From assembly GCA_041395865.1 (NCBI GenBank), contig JAWKZQ010000003.1, positions 1-64,000 of the forward strand: 64,000 nucleotides of DNA, written 5' to 3'. Numbering within the stretch: position 1 is the stretch's first letter; every line of letters starts with the position of its first letter. This document shows positions 42,584 to 51,826 of this stretch, piece after piece. The notes under the pieces were generated by a model. That model was given only the letters and a program-made list of their open reading frames with translations. It searched no databases and was not told the DNA's origin. The stretch comes from IMCC2047 sp041395865. GTDB lineage: Bacteria > Pseudomonadota > Gammaproteobacteria > Pseudomonadales > IMCC2047. The position numbers and the translations under genes were made by a program.

Positions 42584-43396
42584 CTATTCTCGGCGTAAAC
42601 CGGCTGCGTTCATAACGCGTGTGGCGATTTCTTCAACAGATGCACGGGTGGTATCGATAAAAGGGATGCCGGCTTTCCTGAAAATGGCCTCTGCCTGGCG
42701 GACTTCTCGCTGGCATTGGGCCATTGATGCGTATCGGCTATCGGCGCGCCTAGCCTGGCGGATGCCCTGCAGACGTTGCGGGCTGATACTGAGGCCGTAG
42801 AGCTTTTGGCGGTAAGCCTTAAGCTGTGCGGGTAGTTCAAAGCCATCCAGATCCTCTTCGGTGAGCGGGTAATTGGCGGCGCGAATTCCAAATTGTAAGG
42901 CGAGATAAAGACAGGTGGGTGTTTTGCCGCAGCGTGAGACACCGACAAGGATAATGTCGGCCTCGTCGTATTCACGGGTTGAAGCGCCGTCATCGTTATT
43001 GATGGCAAAGTGAACGGCGTCGATACGGTTTGAATAGTGGTGATTTTGGTCGATGTGCCGTTGTTTCCCCGCTTTGGAAACAGAGGGTGAACGAAGTTCC
43101 TTTTCCAATGGGGCCAGGAACGCGGAAAAAATATCCACGACAAAGGCGTTGCACTGCTGGATTTGTTTGCGCAGTTCCGGGTCTACAAGAGTAACGATGA
43201 CAATGGGCAGGGTATCTTGCCGGGCATTGTCGGCTTCGATCAGTTGAAGTGTGGTTGCCACCTGTTCGGCGCTGTTGATATAGGGCAGGGTGGTGAATTC
43301 AAAACTCACCTGTTCGAACTGGGTCAGCAGGCTTTTACCGAGCGTTTCAGCGGTGATAGCAGTCCCGTCGGAGATGAAATAAACCCGGCGTTTCAT
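42584..43396 (-). CDS. ppsR: PEP synthetase regulatory protein (bifunctional kinase/pyrophosphorylase)
   Basis: PpsR (DUF299, PSRP) inactivates PEP synthase by ADP-dependent phosphorylation and reactivates it by phosphate-dependent dephosphorylation. The 270-residue protein starts with RRVYFISDGTAITAETLGKS and carries the P-loop GVSRCGKT at residues 152-159. It is divergent from ppsA (146 bp gap), the usual arrangement, and its target enzyme has the conserved active-site His region it modifies. Confidence 0.95.
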   Translation of the reverse strand: MKRRVYFISDGTAITAETLGKSLLTQFEQVSFEFTTLPYINSAEQVATTLQLIEADNARQDTLPIVIVTLVDPELRKQIQQCNAFVVDIFSAFLAPLEKELRSPSVSKAGKQRHIDQNHHYSNRIDAVHFAINNDDGASTREYDEADIILVGVSRCGKTPTCLYLALQFGIRAANYPLTEEDLDGFELPAQLKAYRQKLYGLSISPQRLQGIRQARRADSRYASMAQCQREVRQAEAIFRKAGIPFIDTTRASVEEIATRVMNAAGLRRE

Positions 43397-43542
43397 CGAA
43401 TGTCCACTTTTGACGTCATACGCACATCATAGACGGCCGGGACAATCACAGCAAAGATGAATTTATAGGGCGTAAAGCAGTCAAGGCCGAGTGTTTTAGC
43501 TATGCTTAACAAGGGATGTTGAAAAGTCTTTAGGGGGCGAGT

Positions 43543-45921
43543 GTGAGCGATTGGGTGGTTTCTCTTGAGCAGGTAGGGATTGAGGATGTGGGGCGTGTCG
43601 GTGGTAAAAATGCCTCGCTGGGTGAAATGATCAGCAACCTCAGTGCGTTAGGCGTTTCGGTGCCAACCGGGTTCGCAACCACTGCCGAGGCCTACCGTGA
43701 CTTTTTAGCGGCAAACGGTTTGACGGAACAGATTCGGGCGCGGCTGGCGTCCTTTGATGTTGAGGATGTGAATGCGCTGGCTGAAGCCGGCCATGAAATC
43801 CGTCGCTGGATTCTTGATGCCCCCCTGCCAGCCGAACTCGAAAAACAGATCACCGAATTTCTATCCAGATTGCAGGCCGGTAATGAGCAATTGGCCGTTG
43901 CAGTCCGTTCCTCGGCAACTGCGGAGGATTTACCCGATGCCTCTTTTGCGGGGCAACAGGAAACTTTCCTGAATGTCAGGGGCCGCGAGCAGGTGCTCAA
44001 GGCCATCAAAGCGGTGTTTGCCTCGCTTTTCAATGACCGGGCTATTGCCTACCGGGTTCACCAGGGCTTCGACCACAATGAGGTGGCGCTGTCGGCTTCG
44101 GTGCAGATTATGGTGGCCAGTGAGTCAGCCGCAAGCGGTGTCATGTTTACCCTGGATACGGAATCGGGTTTCGATGAGGTGGTGTTCGTGACCTCTGCCT
44201 ACGGTCTCGGTGAAACCGTCGTGCAGGGGGCGGTTAACCCTGATGAGTTTTATGTTTACAAACCATCGCTGCGTGAGAACCGGCCTGCGATTTTGCGACG
44301 CAGCCTCGGGGGCAAGGCAATTAAGATGGTGTATGCCCCCCAGGATGCCGAAACGCTGGTTGAAACGGTTGCGGTGCCGGAGCCGGCGCGTCAACGCTTT
44401 TCGCTGACAGATGCGGAGGTGCATGAATTAGCAAAACAGGCGTTGATTATTGAGCAACATTACCAGCGCCCGATGGATATTGAGTGGGCCAAGGACGGTG
44501 AAACCGGCAAGCTTTATATTGTCCAGGCCCGGCCCGAAACTGTGCAAAGTCGCGCGTCTACGGTACAGCTGCAAAGTTTTGAGTTGAAGGAAAAGGGCGC
44601 GGTGTTGGCGCAGGGGCGTGCCATTGGCAAGCGTATCGGCAGTGGACCGGTACGCATTGTCCAGGATCTTGCGGACATGGACCAGGTGAACGAGGGGGAT
44701 GTCCTGGTCACCGAGATGACGGATCCCGACTGGGAACCGGTGATGAAACGCGCTTCGGCCATTGTCACCGACCGGGGTGGACGTACCTGCCATGCGGCCA
44801 TTATTGCCCGGGAGCTGGGCGTGCCGGCTGTGGTGGGATGCGGCGATGCGACTAAAAAACTGGCGGAGGTCGCACAGGTAACGGTCTCTTGCGCTGAGGG
44901 CGATACCGGCACCATCTATGAGGGCTTGCTGGATTATGAGGTGCGCACGACCAATCTGGAGAATATGCCTGCGCTGCCCTTTAAAATCATGATGAATGTG
45001 GCAACGCCGGATCGTGCCTTTGATTTTCACTTTATTCCCAATGCCGGGGTTGGCCTGGCGCGTTTGGAGTTTGTCATTAACAGTACGATTGGCGTGCATC
45101 CCAAGGCGCTGATCAATTACGCTTCGCTGCCGGATGAGTTAAAAGCGCAGGTTGATGCGCTGGCGGCCGGATACGATAGCCCCGTGGACTTCTATCGACA
45201 GAAACTGATCGAGGGAATCGCGACGCTGACCGCCGCGTTTGCGCCGAAACCGGTGATCGTGCGTTTTTCGGATTTTAAATCCAACGAATACGCCAACCTG
45301 CTGGCCGGTGAGCTTTATGAACCGGAAGAGGAAAATCCGATGTTAGGTTTCCGGGGGGCGTCGCGTTACATTTCCGAGGATTTTTCAGACTGCTTTAAGC
45401 TGGAGTGCGAAGCCGTTAAGTTTGTACGTGATGAGATGGGGCTCACCAATCTGGAGGTGATGGTGCCCTTTACCCGTACGGTTTCAGAAGCGGAGGCAGT
45501 GATTGACTGCCTGGCAAGAAACGGACTCAGGCGGGGGGAGAAGGGGTTGCGTGTCATTATGATGTGTGAAATTCCCAGCAACGCGCTGTTGGCCGACCAG
45601 TTCCTGGAACATTTCGATGGTTTTTCCATCGGTTCCAATGACATGACGCAGCTGGCGCTGGGGCTGGATCGGGACTCCGGTATCATTGCGCACCTCTTTG
45701 ATGAACGCGATGAAGCGGTTAAAAAGCTTTTGAGCCTGGCCATCCAGGCCTGCCGTCGGCAGGGGAAATATATCGGTATCTGCGGGCAGGGGCCTTCGGA
45801 CCACCCGGATTTGGCCAAGTGGTTAATGGAGGAGGGTATTGAGAGCGTTTCCCTGAATCCGGATACGGTGGTGAAGACCTGGCTGTATCTGGCGTCCGGT
45901 GATAAAGCGACCAGCCCCTAA
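43543..45921 (+). CDS. ppsA: Phosphoenolpyruvate synthase
   Basis: PpsA makes PEP from pyruvate and ATP (water as co-substrate) for gluconeogenesis. The 792-residue enzyme has the ATP-grasp domain (VGGKNASLGEMISNL onward), the swivelling phosphohistidine domain with the active His417 in GGRTCHAAIIARELGVPAVV, and the PEP-binding barrel with GSNDMTQLALGLDRDS. The start is GTG 43543 after AGGGGGCGAG. The regulator gene ppsR is divergent. A strong terminator follows. Confidence 0.97.
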   Translation: MSDWVVSLEQVGIEDVGRVGGKNASLGEMISNLSALGVSVPTGFATTAEAYRDFLAANGLTEQIRARLASFDVEDVNALAEAGHEIRRWILDAPLPAELEKQITEFLSRLQAGNEQLAVAVRSSATAEDLPDASFAGQQETFLNVRGREQVLKAIKAVFASLFNDRAIAYRVHQGFDHNEVALSASVQIMVASESAASGVMFTLDTESGFDEVVFVTSAYGLGETVVQGAVNPDEFYVYKPSLRENRPAILRRSLGGKAIKMVYAPQDAETLVETVAVPEPARQRFSLTDAEVHELAKQALIIEQHYQRPMDIEWAKDGETGKLYIVQARPETVQSRASTVQLQSFELKEKGAVLAQGRAIGKRIGSGPVRIVQDLADMDQVNEGDVLVTEMTDPDWEPVMKRASAIVTDRGGRTCHAAIIARELGVPAVVGCGDATKKLAEVAQVTVSCAEGDTGTIYEGLLDYEVRTTNLENMPALPFKIMMNVATPDRAFDFHFIPNAGVGLARLEFVINSTIGVHPKALINYASLPDELKAQVDALAAGYDSPVDFYRQKLIEGIATLTAAFAPKPVIVRFSDFKSNEYANLLAGELYEPEEENPMLGFRGASRYISEDFSDCFKLECEAVKFVRDEMGLTNLEVMVPFTRTVSEAEAVIDCLARNGLRRGEKGLRVIMMCEIPSNALLADQFLEHFDGFSIGSNDMTQLALGLDRDSGIIAHLFDERDEAVKKLLSLAIQACRRQGKYIGICGQGPSDHPDLAKWLMEEGIESVSLNPDTVVKTWLYLASGDKATSP

Positions 45922-45943
45922 CCTTTTTAATTGTCGAGGCATA

Positions 45944-45972
45944 AAAAAAGCCCGCAAAATGCGGGCTTTTTT
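45944..45972. terminator. Bidirectional terminator between ppsA and tRNA-Arg
   Basis: AAAAAAGCCCGC - aaaat - GCGGGCTTTTTT is a perfect 12 bp inverted repeat with T runs on both strands. It ends ppsA from the left and the tRNA-Arg transcript from the right. Confidence 0.93.
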
Positions 45973-45975
45973 GTG

Positions 45976-46052
45976 TGGCGCATCCGGGAGGATTCGAACC
46001 TCCGACCGCTCGGTTCGTAGCCGAGTACTCTATCCAGCTGAGCTACGGATGC
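45976..46052 (-). tRNA. tRNA-Arg (anticodon ACG)
   Basis: On the minus strand a 77 nt cloverleaf with acceptor GCATCCG/CGGATGC, anticodon stem CTCGG/CCGAG around CTACGAA, T-arm GGAGG-TTCGAAT-CCTCC and encoded GCCA 3' end. The anticodon ACG (modified to ICG) reads CGN Arg codons. The upstream gap 46053-46239 shows no gene. Confidence 0.97.
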
Positions 46053-46239
46053 ATTGATTCGTTTTGCCTGAGAACGGTTTTTTCGTGGCACGCAGACCTG
46101 CTGGGCCGAGCGAGTTCGTCTTTGCAATAAGGCGCGGGATGATACCATGTTCTCTGGATATTCAAAGGGGTAATCGCACCGAATGGGGGATTTTCTCGGT
46201 AAAGGCAAGAGATTCGAGCCGCTTTAGTGTCCGGGACGC

Positions 46240-46554
46240 TTACAGGCAGTTGGTCGGCTTGGGCAGGCCGGCAATTTTGCAGGCTTTGCGCATCGGGGTT
46301 TCCGGGAACAGTTTCAGGAGGTAAATACTGCGGCCCTTTTCCTTGCCTAAGCGCTCGGCCATCAGTTTTACAAAAACCCGCGTGATGGGTGTGTGCTGGA
46401 ATTCCTGGTGGACGTCCCGTAACAGGCGAATCACTTCCCAGTGTTCCTCGGTTAGCTGAATGCCCTCGGCATCCGCAATCTCTGTGGCAGCCTGCACCGA
46501 CCAGTCAGCCAGGTTTTTCAGGTAGCCTTCCTTGTCTTTGGCAATTCCAGACAT
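46240..46554 (-). CDS. tusE: Sulfurtransferase TusE (DsrC family)
   Basis: TusE accepts sulfur from TusBCD and passes it to MnmA for 2-thiouridine at tRNA position 34. The 104-residue protein ends KIAGLPKPTNCL with the essential penultimate Cys and a second Cys 11 residues before it, as in DsrC. It follows tusB by 3 nt in the tusDCBE order of this operon. Confidence 0.93.
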   Translation of the reverse strand: MSGIAKDKEGYLKNLADWSVQAATEIADAEGIQLTEEHWEVIRLLRDVHQEFQHTPITRVFVKLMAERLGKEKGRSIYLLKLFPETPMRKACKIAGLPKPTNCL

Positions 46555-46557
46555 CGG

Positions 46558-46857
46558 TTAATACCAGCTTTGTACCGTATCGTATTGTTCGGTGAGCTGC
46601 ACGAAGCCGTCATAATCAACCAGCTCAACGCCCGGTTTTACACGTTCCAGTAAACCGCGAGCCTTGAGATCGGGTATCAGGGCATACAGTTTGTGAAGCG
46701 ATAACACCTGTTCTGTCAGCAGGCCGTTAGCCGTTTCCGTTGCCGCATAGACGGCGTCTTCGATCAATAGGATGCCACAGTCGGGTTGGGCAACCCGCAG
46801 GCAGGAGTCCAGGCTGTTATCCTGGAAGGGCGATTTATTCACGGTGTGCAGGATCAT
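46558..46857 (-). CDS. tusB: Sulfur-relay protein TusB (DsrH-like)
   Basis: A 99-residue member of the DsrE/F/H superfamily, recognised by its start MILHTVNKSPF, the CGILLIEDAVYAA segment and the VELVDYDGFVQL tail. It forms the hexameric TusBCD complex in 2-thiouridine synthesis. Its ATG overlaps the tusC stop by one base. Confidence 0.88.
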   Translation of the reverse strand: MILHTVNKSPFQDNSLDSCLRVAQPDCGILLIEDAVYAATETANGLLTEQVLSLHKLYALIPDLKARGLLERVKPGVELVDYDGFVQLTEQYDTVQSWY

Positions 46858-47228
46858 TAGAAGTTCAGCAGGATGTCCTGCTGCTCCAGTAATTCAGAGA
46901 TCGCCTGGCTGCTGATCACCTCAACGGGAATCAGCAGGTCTGCTGCGTCCAGGTTGCGGGCCTGAAGCGACTCGGCTTCCACGTAGATATCCTTGACGTC
47001 ATACATCTCCAGCATGGGCAGGGTTTGCGAACTGTTTTTTTGCTGGATTTCGCTGGGGTCCTGGTGCTTGAGCAGCTGGTAAACTCCGTCATCCATAAAC
47101 AGGATGCCGAGCTTCTGGCCGAAGGCGGCGGCAATTAATCCGACGTCCAGCGATTCCTTGGCGAAGGCGCTTCCATAGGGGGCCTTACGGTTGACGATCA
47201 GGATGGATTTGTCGTGGCTCATGCTCAA
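46857..47228 (-). CDS. tusC: Sulfur-relay protein TusC (DsrF-like)
   Basis: A 123-residue DsrE/F-family protein with the pattern ILIVNRKAPYGSAFAKESLD and LGILFMDDGVYQLLKHQDP typical of TusC. Part of TusBCD. It overlaps tusD by 4 nt. Confidence 0.88.
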   Translation of the reverse strand: MSMSHDKSILIVNRKAPYGSAFAKESLDVGLIAAAFGQKLGILFMDDGVYQLLKHQDPSEIQQKNSSQTLPMLEMYDVKDIYVEAESLQARNLDAADLLIPVEVISSQAISELLEQQDILLNF

Positions 47229-47617
47229 GCCCCAAAACTGATCAGGCGGTCGGAGTGGGTGGCGGCATCAACCAGCTGTCCAAGTCCCGAGAGGGTGAAC
47301 CCCTTGCCCAGGTTGTTGCCGGTTTTTTCATAACGCGCCTGCTCCACCTCGTCCAGAACGCCGCGGCGCAGACCGGCTGCGATACAGACGACTGCATCGA
47401 TCTGGTGCGCTTCGATGAACTCACGCCAGCGTGCGGGAATATCGTTTTCGTCCTGGGGCGGGGTGGCGAGGTTGGAGGCGTTGTGAACGCCATCCAGATA
47501 AAAGAAAAGCCGGTAAATTTTGTGCCCGCGCGATAGCGCTGCATTGGCAAAGTTAAGGGCCGTATCGGCAGCCTGGCTGGCGTAAGGCGCACCGTAAATC
47601 GCAAGGGAATATTTCAT
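47225..47617 (-). CDS. tusD: Sulfurtransferase TusD (DsrE-like)
   Basis: The 130-residue catalytic subunit of TusBCD, with the persulfide-carrying Cys78 in DAVVCIAAGLRRGV, the same position as in E. coli TusD. Start KYSLAIYGAPYASQAADTAL. It is the first gene of the tusDCB-tusE operon. Confidence 0.92.
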   Translation of the reverse strand: MKYSLAIYGAPYASQAADTALNFANAALSRGHKIYRLFFYLDGVHNASNLATPPQDENDIPARWREFIEAHQIDAVVCIAAGLRRGVLDEVEQARYEKTGNNLGKGFTLSGLGQLVDAATHSDRLISFGA

Positions 47618-47651
47618 GGCAAGGCTTTCATGGGTTTTGGGGCTGAAAATA

Positions 47652-47685
47652 AAAACCCCGCCGCACGGCTGTGAAGCGGGGTTTT
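47652..47685 (-). terminator. Terminator downstream of the YccA-type gene
   Basis: AAAACCCCGC - 14 nt loop - GCGGGGTTTT, followed on the minus strand by TTTTTATT. It lies between the YccA-type gene's stop and the tus operon, so it ends the former. Confidence 0.85.
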
Positions 47686-47709
47686 GCTAACAGCTATCCG
47701 GCTTGCTGA

Positions 47710-48378
47710 TCAGTCGTCGCCGCTGAAAGCGCCGAGGATGTGCAGCAGGCTCAGGAACAGGTTGTAGATGGAAACGTACAGCGTCACTGTTGCCAGGATG
47801 TAGTTGCGTTCACCGCCGTTAACAATTGCACTGGTCTGCATCAGGATGGCCGCAGAGGAGAACAGCACGAAGCCTGCTGAGATTGCCAGGTGAAGGCCCG
47901 GAATATTCATGAAGAAGCCCAGGACCATGGCGCCCAGCAGCACGAAGAAGCCCGCAACCATAAAGGTGCCCAGGAAGCTGAAGTCCTTGCGGCTGGTCAA
48001 TGCATAGGCAGACAGGCCCAGGAAAGTGAACCCTGTCAGGCCCAGTGCAGTTGCTACCAGCTGGCCACCATTATTGAGCGATAGGTAGAGGCTGAGGATT
48101 GGGCCCAGGGTATAGCCGAGGAAGCCTGTGAAGGCAAAGGTCAGCAGCAGACCCACGACACTGTTCTGGAATTTATGAATGGCAAACATCAGGCCATAAA
48201 AACCTACCAGCATAATAATCAGGCCGGGATGAGGCAGATTTAATGCCATGCTGACATAGGCAACGCCCGCGCTGAACAGCAGTGTCATCGCCAGCAGGCT
48301 GTAGGTGTTGCGCAATACCTTATTGATCTCTAGAGCTGATTCCCTGCTCGAGGTAATGGCATTTAAGTTGGTTGGCAT
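47710..48378 (-). CDS. yccA: Bax inhibitor-1/YccA family membrane protein
   Basis: A 222-residue seven-helix protein of the BI-1 (TMBIM) family. In E. coli YccA modulates FtsH proteolysis. Family features are the early VLRNTYSLLAMTLLFSAG, the GLMFAIHKFQNSVVGLLLTF segment and the conserved di-acidic end (GAFSGDD). It is monocistronic, flanked by a terminator and a tRNA gene. Whether it acts on FtsH here is by homology only. Confidence 0.88.
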   Translation of the reverse strand: MPTNLNAITSSRESALEINKVLRNTYSLLAMTLLFSAGVAYVSMALNLPHPGLIIMLVGFYGLMFAIHKFQNSVVGLLLTFAFTGFLGYTLGPILSLYLSLNNGGQLVATALGLTGFTFLGLSAYALTSRKDFSFLGTFMVAGFFVLLGAMVLGFFMNIPGLHLAISAGFVLFSSAAILMQTSAIVNGGERNYILATVTLYVSIYNLFLSLLHILGAFSGDD

Positions 48379-48569
48379 AGCTAAACTCCGTAATTAATAG
48401 GATCAGGGTTTAAGAGTAGTAAATTGGTACAAAGTTCTCTGTTTCAAGTATTCCTGACTAACAGAGTACGTTATTTCAAAGCAAACCAGATCATAACCAA
48501 GAAAAAAACCAAATTCAAAGGAAGAGTATTGACTCTAAAGCCCGTTCCGGTAATATGCGACACCACTTC

Positions 48570-48657
48570 GGTGGGCTGGCTGAGTGGTCGAAAGCGGCGG
48601 TCTTGAAAACCGTTGAGTGTAACAGCTCCCGGGGTTCGAATCCCTGGCCCACCGCCA
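48570..48657 (+). tRNA. tRNA-Ser (anticodon TGA)
   Basis: An 88 nt class II tRNA with acceptor GGTGGGC/GCCCACC, a long variable arm (TTGAGTGTAACAGCTCCC region), T-arm GGGG-TTCGAAT-CCCT and encoded GCCA. The loop CTTGAAA carries anticodon TGA, reading UCA/UCG (wobble). Confidence 0.96.
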
Positions 48658-48667
48658 TACACAAAAG

Positions 48668-48691
48668 AACCGGCTTCGTGCCGGTTTTTTT
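48668..48691 (+). terminator. Terminator of tRNA-Ser
   Basis: AACCGGC-ttcgt-GCCGGTT followed by a T run, 10 nt after the tRNA 3' end; a typical intrinsic terminator. Confidence 0.9.
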
Positions 48692-48725
48692 ATTTCTGAT
48701 CCCATAAGCTGTTTGGAGCAGATGC

Positions 48726-49208
48726 TTACTCCATCAATAGCTGCCCGAGCAAATTCCCCACCTCCATATCACTGATCTGGCCGAAGTGGTTAAGTCGCAG
48801 GTTGCCCCGTTTGTCGATCAAAACCAGTGTTGGCGTTCCCTGCATCTGGTAAGCCTGCATGGTCAGGGGAACGGGGTTGTTGAAGGCGGGTTGATCGACG
48901 CCAATCGGGAAGGTGAGACGGTACTCGTGTGCAAACACTTCCAGGGCCTCTGGGCCCATGACTTCGTGATGCTCGAAGACAGTATGCAGGCCAATCACGC
49001 GAAGCGGGTCGTTTTTGTACATCCTGTCGATAGCGTTGATTTGCGGGATGCTGTGGGCCACACAGCCCGGGCACAGCATTTGAAAGGCATGTAAAACAAC
49101 GACAAAACCTCGCATTTCCGCGAGTGATAGTGGTCGTTGCGTATTGAGCCAGTAGCTAGCCTGGATTTCCGGTGCTGGATGTGGAGTGCTGACGTTGCGA
49201 AGATACAT
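48726..49208 (-). CDS. Thioredoxin-fold redoxin (AhpC/TSA-like)
   Basis: A 160-residue cytoplasmic protein with the thioredoxin-fold peroxidase/reductase pattern: VVLHAFQMLCPGCVAHSIPQ has a CPGC motif in place of CGPC, and the cis-Pro region is MQGTPTLVLIDKRGNLRLNH. The substrate is unknown. No signal peptide is seen. The 198 bp upstream (49209-49406) holds no other gene. Confidence 0.78.
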   Translation of the reverse strand: MYLRNVSTPHPAPEIQASYWLNTQRPLSLAEMRGFVVVLHAFQMLCPGCVAHSIPQINAIDRMYKNDPLRVIGLHTVFEHHEVMGPEALEVFAHEYRLTFPIGVDQPAFNNPVPLTMQAYQMQGTPTLVLIDKRGNLRLNHFGQISDMEVGNLLGQLLME

Positions 49209-49406
49209 GTAACTCCCTACCTGTCTTGAGACTGGTGTTGAGACGACCGCGCTTTGTTTTGATTATCCCAGATATAGGCATCGGTGTAATTAGCAAACCG
49301 GCAAGACTGGGGTTGCTTGACTGGGCCTATGTAAGGGCGTAAAACAGCCTTAGGGTGAACGGTAAGGGCTTTCACCGATAAAACCAATACAAAGGGACGC
49401 CTCTTC

Positions 49407-49820
49407 ATGCTGAAATCAATCAAAGTTCGGGATTATATGACCACGCAGTTGGTCACGTTTCAACCCGAAACAGACATCTTTAAGGCCATCTCAACACTGA
49501 AGGAGCATCGTATTTCCGGTGCGCCTGTGCTTGACCACAATGGACAATTGGTTGGCATCCTGACCGAAGGCGATTGTCTGACAGCGATTATCAAGGATAT
49601 TTATTACACAGAGGCAGGCGGCAAGGTCGGTGATTTCATGACAACCGAGGTGTCAACAATCGGCCCCGACGATGACATTGTCGATGTTGCTGTCGAATTC
49701 CAGAAACAGCGTCGCAAACGTTTTCCTGTGATTGAAGACGGCGAGCTGGTTGGCCAGATTAGTCAAAGAGATATTCTTCGAGCGGTGCTGGATATCGCGC
49801 AACACCCAGAGCATGGCTAG
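49407..49820 (+). CDS. Two-CBS-domain protein
   Basis: The 137-residue protein is a pair of CBS motifs (RDYMTTQLVTFQPETDIFKA; VGDFMTTEVSTIGPDDDIV), a Bateman module that binds adenosyl ligands such as AMP or ATP. It lacks any attached effector domain, so its partner is unknown. It lies between the redoxin and uvrC as a single gene. RBS GGGACG upstream of ATG 49407 is modest. Confidence 0.85.
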   Translation: MLKSIKVRDYMTTQLVTFQPETDIFKAISTLKEHRISGAPVLDHNGQLVGILTEGDCLTAIIKDIYYTEAGGKVGDFMTTEVSTIGPDDDIVDVAVEFQKQRRKRFPVIEDGELVGQISQRDILRAVLDIAQHPEHG

Positions 49821-49861
49821 ATAAAACAGTAAGTTATATTATTTATTTAAAGTTATTTGTA

Positions 49862-49883
49862 TGCGTAACCCTGGTGTTACGCA
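49862..49883 (+). terminator. Stem-loop after the CBS gene
   Basis: TGCGTAAC-cctggt-GTTACGCA, followed by CGCTTTTCTC. A plausible weak terminator between the CBS gene and uvrC. Confidence 0.5.
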
Positions 49884-49929
49884 CGCTTTTCTCTTAATAA
49901 ACGTTTGAAAACGTTGTCGGCGGTTTTCT

Positions 49930-51756
49930 TTGTCTTCCTTTGATTCAAAAACTTTTCTTGCTGAACTGACCCGGCGTCCGGGCGTTTACCAGATGCTCGA
50001 CGAGTCGGGAAAAGTGCTTTACGTGGGTAAGGCAAAGAATCTTAAAAATCGTGTATCCAGCTATTTTCGATCAACCGGGTTGAGTGTGAAAAATCGCTCC
50101 CTTATGGAGAAGGCAGCGGATGTTCAGGTGACGGTAACGGGCAGCGAAACAGAGGCGCTGTTGTTGGAGCAGAACCTGATTAAAAGCCTCAAGCCGCCCT
50201 ATAATATCCTGCTGCGCGACGACAAGTCCTATCCCTTTATCTTTTTGACCGAAAAGGATTCGTATCCGGCCCTGGGCCTGCACCGGGGCGCCAAACGAAA
50301 AGGCGTTCGCTATTTTGGTCCTTTCCCCAATGTCAGTGCGGTGCGTGAAACCCTCAATCTTTTACAGAAATCCTTTCGGGTACGCCAGTGTGACGAAAGT
50401 TATTTTAAGAACCGTTCTCGGCCCTGCCTGCAATACCAGATCGAACGCTGTAAGGCACCCTGTGTGGGTCTGGTTTCAGAACAGGAATATGCCGAAGATG
50501 TGCGCCACACAAGTATGTTTCTCGAGGGAAAAGACCGGGAAATTATCACGGAATTGACGACACAGATGGAACGCGCTTCCGAGAGACTGGATTTCGAGAA
50601 GGCGGCCGAGCTGCGCGATCAGGTTATCCATCTGCGGCGTGTCCAGGAGCAGCAGTATGTATCCGGACACAGCGGTGACGTGGATGTGGTTGCCGGCTTG
50701 ATCAGCCCAATCGGGATTTGTGTGCAGGTGCTGTTTATTCGTGGCGGGCGGATTTTGGGCAGCCGCAGCTATTACCCCAAGGTGAATATGGTCACCTCTG
50801 TTTCCGAGTTGCTGGGTGGCTTTATTCCCCAGTTTTACCTGACGGGTTCGGCCCAGCACCAGATTCCACGGGAAATCATTACCAATGCTGAGCTGGAGGA
50901 TGAAACGATGCTCAGGGTAGCTCTTGAGCAAACCGCAAACCGCAAGGTGCAATTGAGTGCCCGGGTGCGCGGAGACCGGGCGCGCTGGTTGCAGCTGGCG
51001 GTTAATAATGCCGAGCAGAACCTGCAGGGGCGGTATGCCAGCAACATGGATTATGCCGGGCGACTTAAGGCCCTGCAGTCGGACCTCTCCTTGGATGACG
51101 CGCCAAAACGGATGGAGTGTTTTGATATCAGCCATAGCTCCGGTGAATCCACCGTGGCCTCCTGTGTGGTATTCGACGATAACGGCCCCTTAAAGTCGGA
51201 CTACCGGCGCTTCAATATCTCCGGTATTACGGCTGGCGACGACTATGCCGCGATGCAGCAGGCACTGACAAGACGTTACAAGCGTCTTAAATCGGGTGAG
51301 GGCAAGCTGCCTGATATCCTGTTTATTGACGGCGGTAAAGGCCAGTTGCGAATGGCTGAGGACGTGTTGACTGAACTGGACGTGAAGGGCGTGTTACTGG
51401 TTGGTGTCGCCAAGGGAGTAACCCGCAAGGCCGGCCTGGAATCCCTCTTCATGGCCGGGCGTAGCGATGAAATTGTATTGCCGCCGGATTCGCCGGCCCT
51501 GCACCTGATTCAGCATATTCGCGATGAAGCGCACCGTTTTGCGATCACCAGTCATCGCCAGGCACGGGGCAAAACCCGCCGCACGTCGCCCCTGGAGGCC
51601 ATTCCGGGCGTTGGGCCGAAGCGGCGCCGGGAGCTGTTGACCTTTTTTGGGGGGGGGCAGGAGATAGAACGGGCGAGTGCCGAGGAGATTGCCAAGGTTC
51701 CCGGCATCAGTAAACAGATGGCGGAGGAAATTTATGCCGCGCTGCGTAATGAATAA
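49930..51756 (+). CDS. uvrC: UvrABC excinuclease subunit C
   Basis: The 608-residue nuclease makes both incisions of nucleotide excision repair. Domains: GIY-YIG (RPGVYQMLDESGKVLYVGKA), UVR helix (LDFEKAAELRDQVIHLRR), RNase-H-like C-terminal nuclease (FIDGGKGQLRMAEDV), and tandem HhH (LEAIPGVGPKRRRELLTFFG). The only possible in-frame start is TTG 49930: a stop codon lies upstream at 49906, and no strong ribosome-binding site is seen. A run of nine G is in frame near 51650. It is followed by pgsA, as in many Gammaproteobacteria. Confidence 0.95.
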   Translation: MSSFDSKTFLAELTRRPGVYQMLDESGKVLYVGKAKNLKNRVSSYFRSTGLSVKNRSLMEKAADVQVTVTGSETEALLLEQNLIKSLKPPYNILLRDDKSYPFIFLTEKDSYPALGLHRGAKRKGVRYFGPFPNVSAVRETLNLLQKSFRVRQCDESYFKNRSRPCLQYQIERCKAPCVGLVSEQEYAEDVRHTSMFLEGKDREIITELTTQMERASERLDFEKAAELRDQVIHLRRVQEQQYVSGHSGDVDVVAGLISPIGICVQVLFIRGGRILGSRSYYPKVNMVTSVSELLGGFIPQFYLTGSAQHQIPREIITNAELEDETMLRVALEQTANRKVQLSARVRGDRARWLQLAVNNAEQNLQGRYASNMDYAGRLKALQSDLSLDDAPKRMECFDISHSSGESTVASCVVFDDNGPLKSDYRRFNISGITAGDDYAAMQQALTRRYKRLKSGEGKLPDILFIDGGKGQLRMAEDVLTELDVKGVLLVGVAKGVTRKAGLESLFMAGRSDEIVLPPDSPALHLIQHIRDEAHRFAITSHRQARGKTRRTSPLEAIPGVGPKRRRELLTFFGGGQEIERASAEEIAKVPGISKQMAEEIYAALRNE

Positions 51757-51826
51757 TCGCTATCGATCCAGTATCATGGCCAACCAATAGAGATGCCCAC
51801 GAGAAATAATCAAGAATAATCCTGAT